Of a DNA stretch of 64,000 bases, positions 1-8,147 are shown one piece after another. The translations under genes and the position numbers were made by a program. Within the stretch, counting starts at the first letter, position 1. Each line of letters starts with the position of its first letter. Under the pieces are notes generated by a model. That model did not search any database. It was not told the DNA's origin and was given only the letters and a program-made list of their open reading frames with translations. The DNA lies in assembly GCA_934561175.1 (NCBI GenBank), contig CAKTFW010000002.1, positions 66,813 through 130,812 of the forward strand, written 5' to 3'. This DNA comes from an uncultured Oscillospiraceae bacterium (GTDB lineage Bacteria; Bacillota; Clostridia; Oscillospirales; Oscillospiraceae).

Positions 1-1913
1 GCGAACTCCAGCAGCGTATTTGACCAGGTCAGCAATTCCGGTGTACCGGCGTCGGCAGCAGAATCCGGATGCGTACTGTGGCTGACCGTGTAGGAAATGC
101 CGCGGTTTTCCTCCATCAGCCCGTGGATGGAGGAGAGAAACGCATAGGTGTTGGTTGCTTCAGTGGTTGCGGCAAAGCTGTAGTAGTGGTGCATCTCGTA
201 GGAAGTGGCTGTTCGGGAGACGCCTTGCAGATCAATGCCGTAGTATGGCGTGTCACCGGCAAACCATGTGTCTGCTTGCAGGGTGCCATTGCGCAGGTCG
301 GCGGAAATTGCGTCTCGCAGGGCGATTACATCCTGCTGGTTGTCGAGCTCGACAGATTCACCGGTGTCATTGCCGTAGTACAGATCCACATATCCGTAGT
401 TGACGGTGAGCTGGTCGAGCCTATCGGCAAGATTCTCTCGTGCAGCCGATCCGTTGACAAGGTCGTCCAGCATTGTAATATAGGAGCCTGCTTGCAGATC
501 GTCCGGTGTCATGCAGAAGTTGTACATCCGCGAAATGCGGCGGCCATTTTTCAATGTGTAATTGAAGCCAATATACTGGACGGATTCCTCTGCGGTGGTA
601 CCTGCCTGATGTTCCTCCATTCGCGTTTCGATTTCCGTTTGGTGTTCCAAAATGGACTGATGAAGTGCGACAACCTGCTCAAACTGGGTAGAATCCAGCG
701 TGTCGCCATCGCTGTTGCTGATGCCAGAAAGAGAAATAGAACCGATTTCATCAACGGTTGGAACATAGCTGACGATACCGAACAGGTCGAACCGGACACT
801 GGAGGTGACAAGAATCAGGCAGGCACAGAGAATTGCTGCGCCTTTCCAGCCCTTGCGGAAGACCCGGAACGACTTTTGCAGCAGCATTTCTGCAAGATAG
901 TAGCCAGCAAGACCGGCAAAAAGGAGAAACAGGAGCAGAATGCCGGCATTGTTGTGATAGCCGCCGATCAACTGATAGTAGAAGACTTCATACAGTCCCG
1001 TACCGAGTGTCAGTGCTGCGCAGGCGCCGACGCCAAGCCGGAACAGCCACTGCGCCCATTTAACGGTGACGAGATCGCCGGCTGTTTCACTGCGGCGATA
1101 CCGGTAGGCGACCAGTGCAAGAATGGCAAAAACAAGTCCGGCGACGGCATATATCACCAGCCATTTCCAGCCGATCAGGGTGTAACCGGTAATCTCGGAG
1201 ACAACACCGTAGGGATCGACTGGGCCGACAGGGAGAATATTCAGCTGTCTTATGAGCTGTAGCAGCGGAGAGAAAACACGAGTCACATCGGAAGAACTGG
1301 TGATAATTCCAAACTGGAAAGTGCCAAGCAGTGAGCTGATGAGCAGACCGATGCCGAAGACCAGCAGATTGAGCGCAATGGAGAACACGGGGACGGCCAG
1401 CAGCTGCCCGGTAAACATACAGCAGAAGACGGTGAATGAGTAGAAGAACAGCGCCATGGCGGTCATGACAGCCCAAAAGATCAGTGCGGTCATAAACGCG
1501 GGGGTGCCCAGAATGCTGCCTGCAAGCAGCAAAAACAGCGCAGTAATGGTGTGGGGAACCACCAGAAAGAGCAGCCCTGCCAGATAGTTGGTAAAGAACA
1601 GCGTTCTGCGCGTGACGGGCAGCGTGTGGTACAGCCCGATGCTGCGGGCGGTAAACAGATAGGAAAAAACCGCCATTGCACTGCATATGCCTGCGGCGCA
1701 AACCAGAATGGGGCCAATGCCGGTGATCGAGGAGAAAATAATATCCTGAAATTCGGCGGCGTCCATGCTGTGATTCGGCGACAGACCGGTTGTCAGCACC
1801 AGAACGGGCAGAGAGATCAGCAGGACGGCGAGATAGATCATCCAGAGTGGCGCAAACCGCGTCAGATCTTTTCGAAACAGGCATTTGTTAAAGCAGGATG
1901 TCTTTGACTGCAT
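1..1913 (-). CDS. ABC-2 type transporter permease (3' end cut by window edge)
   Basis: Membrane partner of the ATPase encoded just upstream. The frame is open to the left edge, with 637 residues visible. The start is ATG at 1911-1913 behind GGGAGGT, and it overlaps the end of the ATPase gene by 26 bases. About nine hydrophobic segments are visible (roughly residues 25-42, 64-87, 106-131, 140-165, 172-195, 250-270, 290-308, 323-342, 357-372), with the short motif LYHTLPVTRR after the second. From about residue 375 a long soluble part begins, probably outside the cell. Such large permeases with an external C-terminal part occur in GntR-ABC operons of Clostridia, often for antimicrobial or cell-envelope stress; the substrate cannot be read from the sequence. 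Confidence 0.85.
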   Translation of the reverse strand, partial: MQSKTSCFNKCLFRKDLTRFAPLWMIYLAVLLISLPVLVLTTGLSPNHSMDAAEFQDIIFSSITGIGPILVCAAGICSAMAVFSYLFTARSIGLYHTLPVTRRTLFFTNYLAGLLFLVVPHTITALFLLLAGSILGTPAFMTALIFWAVMTAMALFFYSFTVFCCMFTGQLLAVPVFSIALNLLVFGIGLLISSLLGTFQFGIITSSSDVTRVFSPLLQLIRQLNILPVGPVDPYGVVSEITGYTLIGWKWLVIYAVAGLVFAILALVAYRYRRSETAGDLVTVKWAQWLFRLGVGACAALTLGTGLYEVFYYQLIGGYHNNAGILLLFLLFAGLAGYYLAEMLLQKSFRVFRKGWKGAAILCACLILVTSSVRFDLFGIVSYVPTVDEIGSISLSGISNSDGDTLDSTQFEQVVALHQSILEHQTEIETRMEEHQAGTTAEESVQYIGFNYTLKNGRRISRMYNFCMTPDDLQAGSYITMLDDLVNGSAARENLADRLDQLTVNYGYVDLYYGNDTGESVELDNQQDVIALRDAISADLRNGTLQADTWFAGDTPYYGIDLQGVSRTATSYEMHHYYSFAATTEATNTYAFLSSIHGLMEENRGISYTVSHSTHPDSAADAGTPELLTWSNTLLEF

Positions 1914-2787
1914 AGTCGGCACCTCCCAATTCATAAATAAAGACTTCTTCCAGCGTCAGCGGAACAGCGTCCATCAGCAGCGGATTCAGCGCGGCAATCT
2001 GCGCCTGCACATCTTGAGAATTACCGCGGATGATGTAGGTGTTGACGCGGCCGATGGCGCTGTGATGCAGAATCTGCAGACTTTCCGGCAGCTTCTGTTC
2101 CTGGTAGTCCGCGAAAACAACCTGGAGTTTCAGCGTATTTTCCTGCAGCTCACTGAGAGAGCGCTCCAGAAGCAGACTGCCGTGATTCATAATGCCGACA
2201 TGGTCACAGACATCTTCAAGCTCCCGCAGGTTGTGAGAAGAGATCAGCACTGTGGTGCCGCGTGCAGATACATCATTCAGCATCAGGCTCCAGACCTGGC
2301 GGCGCATCACGGGATCAAGTCCGTCAACCGGCTCGTCGAGAATCAGGTAGTCTGGCATACAGCTCATTGCAAGCCAGAAGGCCACCTGCTTCTGCATTCC
2401 TTTGGACAGCCGCCGGATTGGCGTCTTCTCGTTGATAGAGAAGACCTCTTTCAGTGCCTCATACCGTTCGATATTGAACTGCGAATACAGACCGCGGTAG
2501 AACCGCATCATATCCTGTGGCGTGGCCTGTAAAAAATAGTACCAGTCATCTGGAATGGCGGCAATCCGACATTTTACAGCGGGATTTTCATAAACCGGTG
2601 CACCGTCGATCAGTACCGTACCGCTGTCCTGCCGGTAGATGCCGGTCAGATGGCGGATCAGGGTGGATTTTCCGGCGCCATTGGGGCCGACCAATCCGTA
2701 AATTGCACCGTCTGGAACATGGAGCGATGCGTTGTCCAGTGCGCGGAATGACTGAAATGTTTTTGTCAGTCCCTGAACTTCAATCAT
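1888..2787 (-). CDS. ABC transporter ATP-binding protein
   Basis: Cytoplasmic ATPase of 299 residues that drives the permease encoded downstream. Walker A is GPNGAGKST (about residues 34-42). The signature is LSKGMQKQ instead of LSGGQ, as is common in export-type systems of the YtrB/CcmA class. Walker B is YLILDEPVDGLD, and the H-loop is ISSHN. The C-terminal ~90 residues follow the nucleotide-binding domain and are poorly conserved in this class. The start overlaps the GntR gene by 8 bases and the end overlaps the permease, so the three genes should be translated together. Confidence 0.92.
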   Translation of the reverse strand: MIEVQGLTKTFQSFRALDNASLHVPDGAIYGLVGPNGAGKSTLIRHLTGIYRQDSGTVLIDGAPVYENPAVKCRIAAIPDDWYYFLQATPQDMMRFYRGLYSQFNIERYEALKEVFSINEKTPIRRLSKGMQKQVAFWLAMSCMPDYLILDEPVDGLDPVMRRQVWSLMLNDVSARGTTVLISSHNLRELEDVCDHVGIMNHGSLLLERSLSELQENTLKLQVVFADYQEQKLPESLQILHHSAIGRVNTYIIRGNSQDVQAQIAALNPLLMDAVPLTLEEVFIYELGGADYAVKDILL

Positions 2788-3154
2788 GGTTTGTACCTCC
2801 TTCTTCCAGCAGAGCTTGCAGTTCTGATTCTGTTACGCCGAGATAGCGCAGCTCGCGCAGCATTTCACGCATCTGTTCAACCAGTGCGCTGCGTCGCCCG
2901 GCGTGTTCCTCAGATTTTCCGGCGGCAAAGGAACCTTTGCCGGGAACCGAGAAAATGAAGCCGTCGGACTCCAGTTCATTATAAGCTCGCTGAATGGTGT
3001 TGGGATTGATGGCCAGCTGGGTTGCCATGGTGCGGACGGAGGGCAGCCTTTCGCCCTCCTGGATTGCACCGGATACAATCAGCTTTTGAAGTTCGTCTTT
3101 GATCTGCAGATAGATTGGCCGGGAATCCCGATAGTTCAACTGGATCAAAATCAC
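2780..3154 (-). CDS. GntR-family (YtrA subfamily) transcriptional regulator
   Basis: Repressor of 124 residues at the head of the ABC operon. A winged helix-turn-helix of GntR type fills residues ~8-75: the segment PIYLQIKDELQKLIVSG, then LPSVRTMA and NPNTIQRAY, ending in the wing FIFSVPGKGSF. The remaining ~45 residues form a short helical tail, typical of the YtrA subfamily, which lacks a large effector domain. It presumably represses its own operon, because an 8-bp inverted repeat lies right after the -10 box of the promoter in front of it. The ligand or signal is unknown. Confidence 0.9.
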   Translation of the reverse strand: MILIQLNYRDSRPIYLQIKDELQKLIVSGAIQEGERLPSVRTMATQLAINPNTIQRAYNELESDGFIFSVPGKGSFAAGKSEEHAGRRSALVEQMREMLRELRYLGVTESELQALLEEGGTNHD

Positions 3155-3174
3155 ACCTCCTGAACTGTGTCAAG

Positions 3175-3227
3175 TGTACTAAATGTGTTAGTACAGATAA
3201 TATAGCGGTGCGGTAAAGAAAAGTCAA
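3175..3227 (-). promoter_or_regulatory. Promoter and probable GntR operator of the ABC operon
   Basis: Read on the minus strand: -35 TTGACT (3222-3227), a 17-base spacer and -10 TATATT (3199-3204). Directly downstream is a perfect inverted repeat, TGTACTAA-N5-TTAGTACA (3175-3195), which covers the likely transcription start. Its position fits a repressor site for the GntR protein encoded next; that assignment is inferred. Confidence 0.8.
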
Positions 3228-3240
3228 TAGGAAAGTGAAA

Positions 3241-3284
3241 ATAAAAAAAGAAGATGCCTGCCTCAAAATGAGGCAGGCATCTTC
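3241..3284 (-). terminator. Rho-independent terminator of rqcH
   Basis: A perfect 16-bp stem (3250-3265 with 3269-3284) and a 3-base loop. On the minus strand it is followed by a run of seven U residues. It lies 10 bases past the rqcH stop codon. Confidence 0.9.
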
Positions 3285-3294
3285 CTGCAAATGG

Positions 3295-5055
3295 TTATCG
3301 GTCGCTGCGGAGTCGGGGGCCAAGGGCCGGATCCGGCGTTACATAAGCGGTGTTGTAGTGGTCATAGATCACCATACCGGGTTTTGCACCGGCTGGTTTT
3401 TTGACATTGCGGACCTGTGTATAGTCCACCGGAACATTTTGCCCCTCACGGGCCTGTGAGTAATAGGCCGCCAGCATGGCAGCCTCGGTCACAGTCTGAT
3501 CCGGTGGAACCTGTCCTTCACAGAAGATAATGGCATGGCTACCATGGATTTTCTGGGTGTGCAGCCACAGGTCGGTGCGGTGCGCAGTTTTGAGGGTTAA
3601 AAGATCATTTTGCCGGTTATTTCGGCCGACAAGAATCAGAAACCCGTCGGTAGAGCGGAACTGCATAGGTTTGGCGGGCGCAACCTTCTGGCGCTTTTTG
3701 CCGCTTTGTTCCCGCAGATAGCCGCCTTCAGTTAGCTCCTGCCGGATTTCGCCCAGATCTTTTTCTGACTCCGCACGATCCAGTTCTTCCAGAATGCTTG
3801 CCAGATAGTCGAGTTCTTTTTCTCCCTTGGCGATCTGTTCGGTCAGAAATTTTTCAGCATTTTTGGCCTTGGTGTATTCTTTATAAAATTTGGCGGCGTT
3901 CTGCTGCGGCGAGATCTGCGGAGAGAGTGGGATGGAAATCCGCCGCATTTCAGGATCGTAGAAATCCTCTGCCTCCAGCATGGCCTGCCCCCGCGTGATC
4001 CGGTGCAGATTTGCAGTGACGATGTCGCCAAGCTGGCGCAAGCGATCCCGGTCAAAGGTTTTTTCCAATTCTGCCCGCTGCAGTTCGAGCTTTCGCGCGG
4101 TGCGGCTGTGCAGATTGGAGATGGTCTTGTGAATCGTCTGAGATTTTTGCCGCATCTGATCGGAGCGGTCCCGGTCGGCGTAGAAGCCGTCAAGCAGCGC
4201 CGAAAAATCGGGATAAGTCTGCTGTTCCAGAAAAGTACCGTACTGTGCAATGGAACGATAGGTAAAATCGGACGGACGCCCCTCCTTACGGAGCATCACC
4301 GGGGTGAACTGACCTGCGGCGATTTCTGAAAAAGATATGGCGAGCAGCGCAGCGAAATGCTCCAGCTGCGCCGAAGAAAAGCCGGTCAGCGGTGCGTCGG
4401 TTTCACCGCAGAAACGGTAGACAAGCTCTCGACAGATCAGCGGCGAGAGTCCGGAGAACTGAGAGAGCAGCCAGCGGTCAGCGCGTTCAGCGGGCGCGGG
4501 AGTCAGCAATGCGGCAATGGACGCGGCGTCCATGTCCAGTGGATTGTGCTTATCCTGCCGCGGTGGTTCATGATAAAACAGGCCGGGGAGCACCTGTCGC
4601 TGTTCGGACATCTCATAATCCACACGCCGCATACAGTCGGTGATGCGGCCGTCAGGTCCGGTCAGAATCACATTGGAATTGCGGCCCATAATCTCCAGAA
4701 TTAAATGGCGCTGTACCGGTTCGCCCATCTCATCGGTGCAGTCAAAGGTAAGATCCAGCATCCGCTCCATGGGCGGCTGGGTGATGGATACCAGACGACC
4801 ACCCACCAGATGCTTGCGCAGCAGCATACAGAACATGGGCGGCTGCTGCGGGTTTTCCCCGGCAGCATGGGTCAGATGGATTCGCGCGCGGTTGGGGCTT
4901 GCGGTCATCAGCAGGCGGCAATTTCCCTGCGGACTACGCAGATGCACAATCAGAGTGTCGCGAGCTGGCTGATGAATTTTATCAACTTTCGCGCCAAGCG
5001 CGGCGCGGGTCAGCTCACCGGTGACGGCAGTGAGCATCACAGCATCAAAGGGCAT
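3295..5055 (-). CDS. rqcH: NFACT-family ribosome quality control protein RqcH
   Basis: Binds stalled 50S subunits carrying peptidyl-tRNA and helps add C-terminal alanine tails (function known for the family). The protein has 586 residues, counted from ATG 5053-5055, which sits 7 bases after GGAGGAAG; an upstream in-frame ATG at 5211 lies inside mrnC and lacks a ribosome site. The order is NFACT-N (residues 1-~200), coiled-coil helices (~250-430) and the NFACT-R domain with DLWLHTQKIHGSHAII near residue 515. At residues 97-98 the usual Asp-Arg pair of the family reads Glu-Arg (PPMERML). The gene overlaps the end of mrnC by 11 bases, so the two are co-translated. Confidence 0.93.
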   Translation of the reverse strand: MPFDAVMLTAVTGELTRAALGAKVDKIHQPARDTLIVHLRSPQGNCRLLMTASPNRARIHLTHAAGENPQQPPMFCMLLRKHLVGGRLVSITQPPMERMLDLTFDCTDEMGEPVQRHLILEIMGRNSNVILTGPDGRITDCMRRVDYEMSEQRQVLPGLFYHEPPRQDKHNPLDMDAASIAALLTPAPAERADRWLLSQFSGLSPLICRELVYRFCGETDAPLTGFSSAQLEHFAALLAISFSEIAAGQFTPVMLRKEGRPSDFTYRSIAQYGTFLEQQTYPDFSALLDGFYADRDRSDQMRQKSQTIHKTISNLHSRTARKLELQRAELEKTFDRDRLRQLGDIVTANLHRITRGQAMLEAEDFYDPEMRRISIPLSPQISPQQNAAKFYKEYTKAKNAEKFLTEQIAKGEKELDYLASILEELDRAESEKDLGEIRQELTEGGYLREQSGKKRQKVAPAKPMQFRSTDGFLILVGRNNRQNDLLTLKTAHRTDLWLHTQKIHGSHAIIFCEGQVPPDQTVTEAAMLAAYYSQAREGQNVPVDYTQVRNVKKPAGAKPGMVIYDHYNTAYVTPDPALGPRLRSDR

Positions 5056-5458
5056 GGTCTTCCTCCACGACAATGGCAAAGAGTTCGTTGAGCCGGTCAA
5101 TCTGCCCGGCGAGATACAGCGCGCCGAAGAGCGTTTCCAGACCGGTGGCTTTGGCATACTGCTCATGGGTGGCGTGCTTGGGGATGGTATTAACATGCGC
5201 GTTGCGGCCACGGCGGAATAGTGCGGCTTCCTCCTCTTGCAGATGGGGCAGCAGACGCGCTACAGCTTCCGCCTGTGCCGGGGCGCTGACATACTGTATC
5301 GTGGCCCGGTGCAGTTTTTGTGAGGTGACTTTTCCACCGGTGCACAGCCAGGTGCGGACCAGAAGTTCAAAGACAGCGTCGCCCACATGGGCAAGGCCGA
5401 GTGCGCTGACTGCACCGATGGCGCGTGGATCCATGGATGGATTGAAATAGTCGGTAAT
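5045..5458 (-). CDS. mrnC: Mini-ribonuclease III (23S rRNA maturation)
   Basis: Trims the ends of 23S rRNA precursor. With the chosen start it has 137 residues, the usual family size. The RNase III-like core shows GLAHVGDAVFELLVR, where the Asp (D27) is the expected catalytic residue, followed by RRGRNAHVNTIPKHAT and ETLFGALYLAG. No ATG, GTG or TTG stands at the expected N-terminus. An ATT at 5456-5458 lies 8 bases after GGAGG and gives the N-terminus (M)TDYFNPSMDP. The first upstream ATG (5596) lies beyond the TATACT element and adds 46 non-family residues; the internal ATG at 5434 has no ribosome site. The ATT start is therefore an inference. Confidence 0.85.
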   Translation of the reverse strand: MTDYFNPSMDPRAIGAVSALGLAHVGDAVFELLVRTWLCTGGKVTSQKLHRATIQYVSAPAQAEAVARLLPHLQEEEAALFRRGRNAHVNTIPKHATHEQYAKATGLETLFGALYLAGQIDRLNELFAIVVEEDHAL

Positions 5459-5589
5459 AACGCATTCCTCCAGCGTATACAGAATTCTTTCCCAGTATAC
5501 CGGGATTTTTGCAAAAATTCCAGCTTTTTTTCCGGTGTGACTTGTTTGTGGGCAATTACTGCAAAGATTACAAAATAGAAACAAAATAA

Positions 5590-5618
5590 TTGACAAATGC
5601 GTAACAATGAATTACAAT
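5590..5618 (+). promoter_or_regulatory. Promoter of the CHAP-like protein gene
   Basis: TTGACA (5590-5595), 17-base spacer, TACAAT (5613-5618), about 33 bases ahead of the ATG at 5651. It is divergent from mrnC. Confidence 0.8.
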
Positions 5619-5650
5619 AGAAACAGTTTTTTCAGGAAAGGATCTGTGCT

Positions 5651-6772
5651 ATGCGATTTTGGAAGCGACTTGGTGCGTTGCTGGTCTGCGGCGCTGTGTT
5701 GTGCAGTGGGGTGCAAACGCTTGCGGCAGAAGAGATTCTGGATATTGAGTATAAGAAAATTGATCAGGATGGATTTGTTGCTGATGTCCTGAATGGGGTG
5801 GAGGCACAATATAATTTATATGGAAGTACTCTTTATTGCTCAGAATTGATTGAGCGCTATTATAAGCAGATTTATGGCCTGGATTTGACACTCCGTGGCT
5901 CCGGAACGATCGAAATCAAGGATCGCAGTGACTGCTGGTTTGAAAAGACTGACACACCGAAAACCGGAGATGTGCTGTTTGGTTCTGCTGCGGCACGGCA
6001 AAAGGGTTACAATCACTGGGCGATTGTGAAATCCTACGATGCGAAGAATGATATCGTTACCGTGTTTGAACAGAACTGGCGCTGGGATGGCAAGGCTGGT
6101 GTGAACCGTCAGATGAGTTGGAGTGACAGCTGCTATGACGCCTATACGCTGAAGTGGGCAGGTGATGCGCCGGCGGCACAGATTCCGGCGGCGGATCAGA
6201 TGAGCGACTGGGCTGCGGATGTCGTGGCGCTGGCATCGGATGCGGGCATTTTTGCCTGTGCCGATGGCTTTCAGGAGCCGGTGAGTGCCCAGCAGTTTGG
6301 CAGTATGCTGGCAAATCTGACTGATGCATCGGCTTCGGTGGCTGCCGAGTATGCTGTTGCAATGGGCGATGGTGAGACGGTCAACTGGGATCAGGCGCGT
6401 GCAGCGCTGCAAGAGGCCTATAACGCCTGTGGAGGAGATTCGGAGAAACTCCCGGTTTTGACTGTGTCGTCCAGCGCAGATACGGTGAAAATGACGGCAG
6501 AGGGAATTGTGGTGCCGGAGAGTGCCGAGGCGGCTGGTGAGACAGTGACGCTGGAGCAGGCAGTGGCGCTGAGCACCTGGCTCTACGAGAACACGGATCT
6601 GAACTTGGGACAGATGCACGAGGCGATGAGCAAAATGCGCAGCGGCGTCAGCGGCGAGATGGCGCCGCGCACCAATGCGGTTGCGAGTATTGTCACAGCG
6701 GCGTTTGGAGATATGTATCTTTCCAGAACCAGGGATTATTACACGGGCAGTTTTGTAGCACAGGAGTCGTAA
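5651..6772 (+). CDS. Secreted CHAP/NlpC-like protein with degenerate SLH-like C-terminus
   Basis: A 373-residue exported protein; signal peptide 1-~26 (hydrophobic core LGALLVCGAVLCSG, likely cut after LAA). Residues ~35-170 look like a papain-fold CHAP/NlpC-P60 domain: Cys63 in LYCSELIERY, the strand motif TGDVLFG, His122 in NHWAIV and FEQN at 139-142 as third polar residue. This suggests a peptidoglycan amidase or endopeptidase. From ~185 the segment DWAADVVALASDAGIFA resembles a worn SLH repeat, which might bind the wall; no full three-repeat set is visible. The ribosome site is AGGAAAGG. It is a single gene between its own promoter and a strong terminator. Confidence 0.75.
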   Translation: MRFWKRLGALLVCGAVLCSGVQTLAAEEILDIEYKKIDQDGFVADVLNGVEAQYNLYGSTLYCSELIERYYKQIYGLDLTLRGSGTIEIKDRSDCWFEKTDTPKTGDVLFGSAAARQKGYNHWAIVKSYDAKNDIVTVFEQNWRWDGKAGVNRQMSWSDSCYDAYTLKWAGDAPAAQIPAADQMSDWAADVVALASDAGIFACADGFQEPVSAQQFGSMLANLTDASASVAAEYAVAMGDGETVNWDQARAALQEAYNACGGDSEKLPVLTVSSSADTVKMTAEGIVVPESAEAAGETVTLEQAVALSTWLYENTDLNLGQMHEAMSKMRSGVSGEMAPRTNAVASIVTAAFGDMYLSRTRDYYTGSFVAQES

Positions 6773-6783
6773 AATAGAATGGC

Positions 6784-6818
6784 AAAAGCGGGAGGCGAAG
6801 ATTCGCCTCCCGCTTTTT
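6784..6818 (+). terminator. Terminator after the CHAP-like gene
   Basis: Inverted repeat with arms of about 16 bases around GCGGGAGGCGAA, a 2-base centre, and a run of five T at the end of the right arm. A-rich on the left side, so it could work in both directions. Confidence 0.88.
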
Positions 6819-6852
6819 ACCGTGCGTTCCGAAAGATTTTTACAAATACCTA

Positions 6853-6881
6853 TTGACATTGTAGGAGTTAAATGCTAAAAT
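6853..6881 (+). promoter_or_regulatory. Promoter of the suf operon
   Basis: TTGACA (6853-6858), 17-base spacer, TAAAAT (6876-6881). An imperfect inverted repeat CCTA-N9-TAGG straddles the -35 box and could be where the Rrf2 regulator binds, but I cannot confirm this. Confidence 0.8.
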
Positions 6882-6925
6882 CCCTATCTGAAAGATGGGT
6901 AATTGAGAGCGAGGAGGCATTCCGT

Positions 6926-7372
6926 ATGATGATCTCATCCAGAGGGCGCTATGCGCTGCAGGCGATGTTGGATATGGCGGAGCACAGCGACGGCGAGTGG
7001 CTTCGGCTCAGCGATATTGCACAGCGGCAGCAGCTCTCTAAAAAATATCTGGAGAGCATCATGGCGGCTCTGAGTCGGGCAGATTTGGTGGAAAGTGCCG
7101 TAGGCAAGGCAGGCGGTTACCGCCTGACCCGGTCGCCGGAGGATTACCCGGTGGGCGAGATCCTGCGGGCGGTAGAGGGAAATCTGTCGCCGATCTCGTG
7201 CCAGTCTGAGGCGGGAGACTGCTGCGGGAACTCCTGCAACTGCGACGCGCGCCGTTTCTGGCAAGGACTGGAAAATCAGATCAATACCTATGTTGACAAC
7301 CATACATTGGAACAGCTTATGCGTGTAAAGGAAAAATCACCGGGCCGTCTTTGCGGCACGGCAAGAAGATAG
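6926..7372 (+). CDS. Rrf2/IscR-family iron-sulfur regulator
   Basis: Transcription factor of 148 residues heading the suf operon, expected to sense Fe-S cluster status and adjust suf expression. The N-terminal winged helix (MMISSRGRYALQAMLDMA, residues 1-~70) is typical of Rrf2. Cysteines at 92, 99, 100, 104 and 106 lie in the cluster-binding loop; 92 and 104 match the spacing of E. coli IscR ligands. The start at 6926 follows GAGGAGG by 8 bases. An earlier ATG at 6872 lies inside the promoter spacer and is rejected. sufC begins 11 bases downstream. Confidence 0.9.
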   Translation: MMISSRGRYALQAMLDMAEHSDGEWLRLSDIAQRQQLSKKYLESIMAALSRADLVESAVGKAGGYRLTRSPEDYPVGEILRAVEGNLSPISCQSEAGDCCGNSCNCDARRFWQGLENQINTYVDNHTLEQLMRVKEKSPGRLCGTARR

Positions 7373-7383
7373 GATGGTTAAAT

Positions 7384-8130
7384 ATGAATAAGGCACTTTT
7401 GGAGATTCAGGATCTGCATGTCCGGGTAGAGGAAAAAGAAATTCTCCACGGCGTGAACCTGACCGTGGGAGAAGACGAGACGCATGTTCTCATGGGGCCG
7501 AACGGCACCGGAAAATCGACGCTGGGATATGCCATTACCGGCAATCCTGCTTACAGCGTCACTGCGGGATCAATTCTGTTTGACGGCGAGGATATTACGG
7601 CGCTTCCGGTTAATGAGCGGGCGAAAAAGGGAATTTTCCTGTCTTTTCAGAACCCGTTGGAAGTTCCCGGTGTGACCCTCAGCGCATTCATCCGCAGTGC
7701 GTTGGAGCAGAAAACCGGCAGCCGCCTGCGTCTGTGGGATTTCAGAAAAAAGCTCAAGGAAACCATGGCGCTCTTAAATATGGATGAGAGCTACGCAGAG
7801 CGTGATCTGAATGTGGGCTTCTCTGGCGGTGAGAAGAAAAAAGCGGAGATTCTGCAGATGCTGATGCTGGAGCCCAAGCTGGCTATTTTGGATGAAACGG
7901 ATTCCGGCTTGGATGTGGATGCGGTTCGCACCGTGTCGGAAGGCGTTCGCCTTTTCCGTGAGCGGACACATGGTTCCCTGCTTATTATTACGCATTCTAC
8001 CCGGATTTTGGAAGCACTTCATGTGGACGCTGCCCATGTGATGGAAGAAGGCGTCATCGTTCGTAATGGCGGCGATGAACTGGTAGAAGAGATCAATGAA
8101 AAGGGCTTCGGCAGCCTGAAAGAAGACTGA
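7384..8130 (+). CDS. sufC: Fe-S cluster assembly ATPase SufC
   Basis: Cytoplasmic ABC-type ATPase of the SufBCD scaffold, 248 residues. Walker A GPNGTGKST, the signature FSGGEKKKAEILQML typical of SufC, and Walker B LAILDETDSGLD are all present. The start MNKALLEIQDL follows AGGA about 9 bases upstream; the earlier in-frame ATG (7351) is inside the regulator gene. It forms an operon with the regulator before it and sufB 17 bases after it. Confidence 0.97.
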   Translation: MNKALLEIQDLHVRVEEKEILHGVNLTVGEDETHVLMGPNGTGKSTLGYAITGNPAYSVTAGSILFDGEDITALPVNERAKKGIFLSFQNPLEVPGVTLSAFIRSALEQKTGSRLRLWDFRKKLKETMALLNMDESYAERDLNVGFSGGEKKKAEILQMLMLEPKLAILDETDSGLDVDAVRTVSEGVRLFRERTHGSLLIITHSTRILEALHVDAAHVMEEGVIVRNGGDELVEEINEKGFGSLKED

Positions 8131-8147
8131 GGTGGGGGGCTCCTGAC

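Noticed and set aside
69..1262. 397-codon open frame on the plus strand
   Set aside because: It is antisense to the ABC permease, has no ribosome site and a composition unlike a protein; the permease frame on the minus strand has motifs and membrane segments.
6872..6925. Longer N-terminus for the Rrf2 regulator (ATG 6872)
   Set aside because: This ATG lies between the -35 and -10 boxes, so it is not transcribed as a start.
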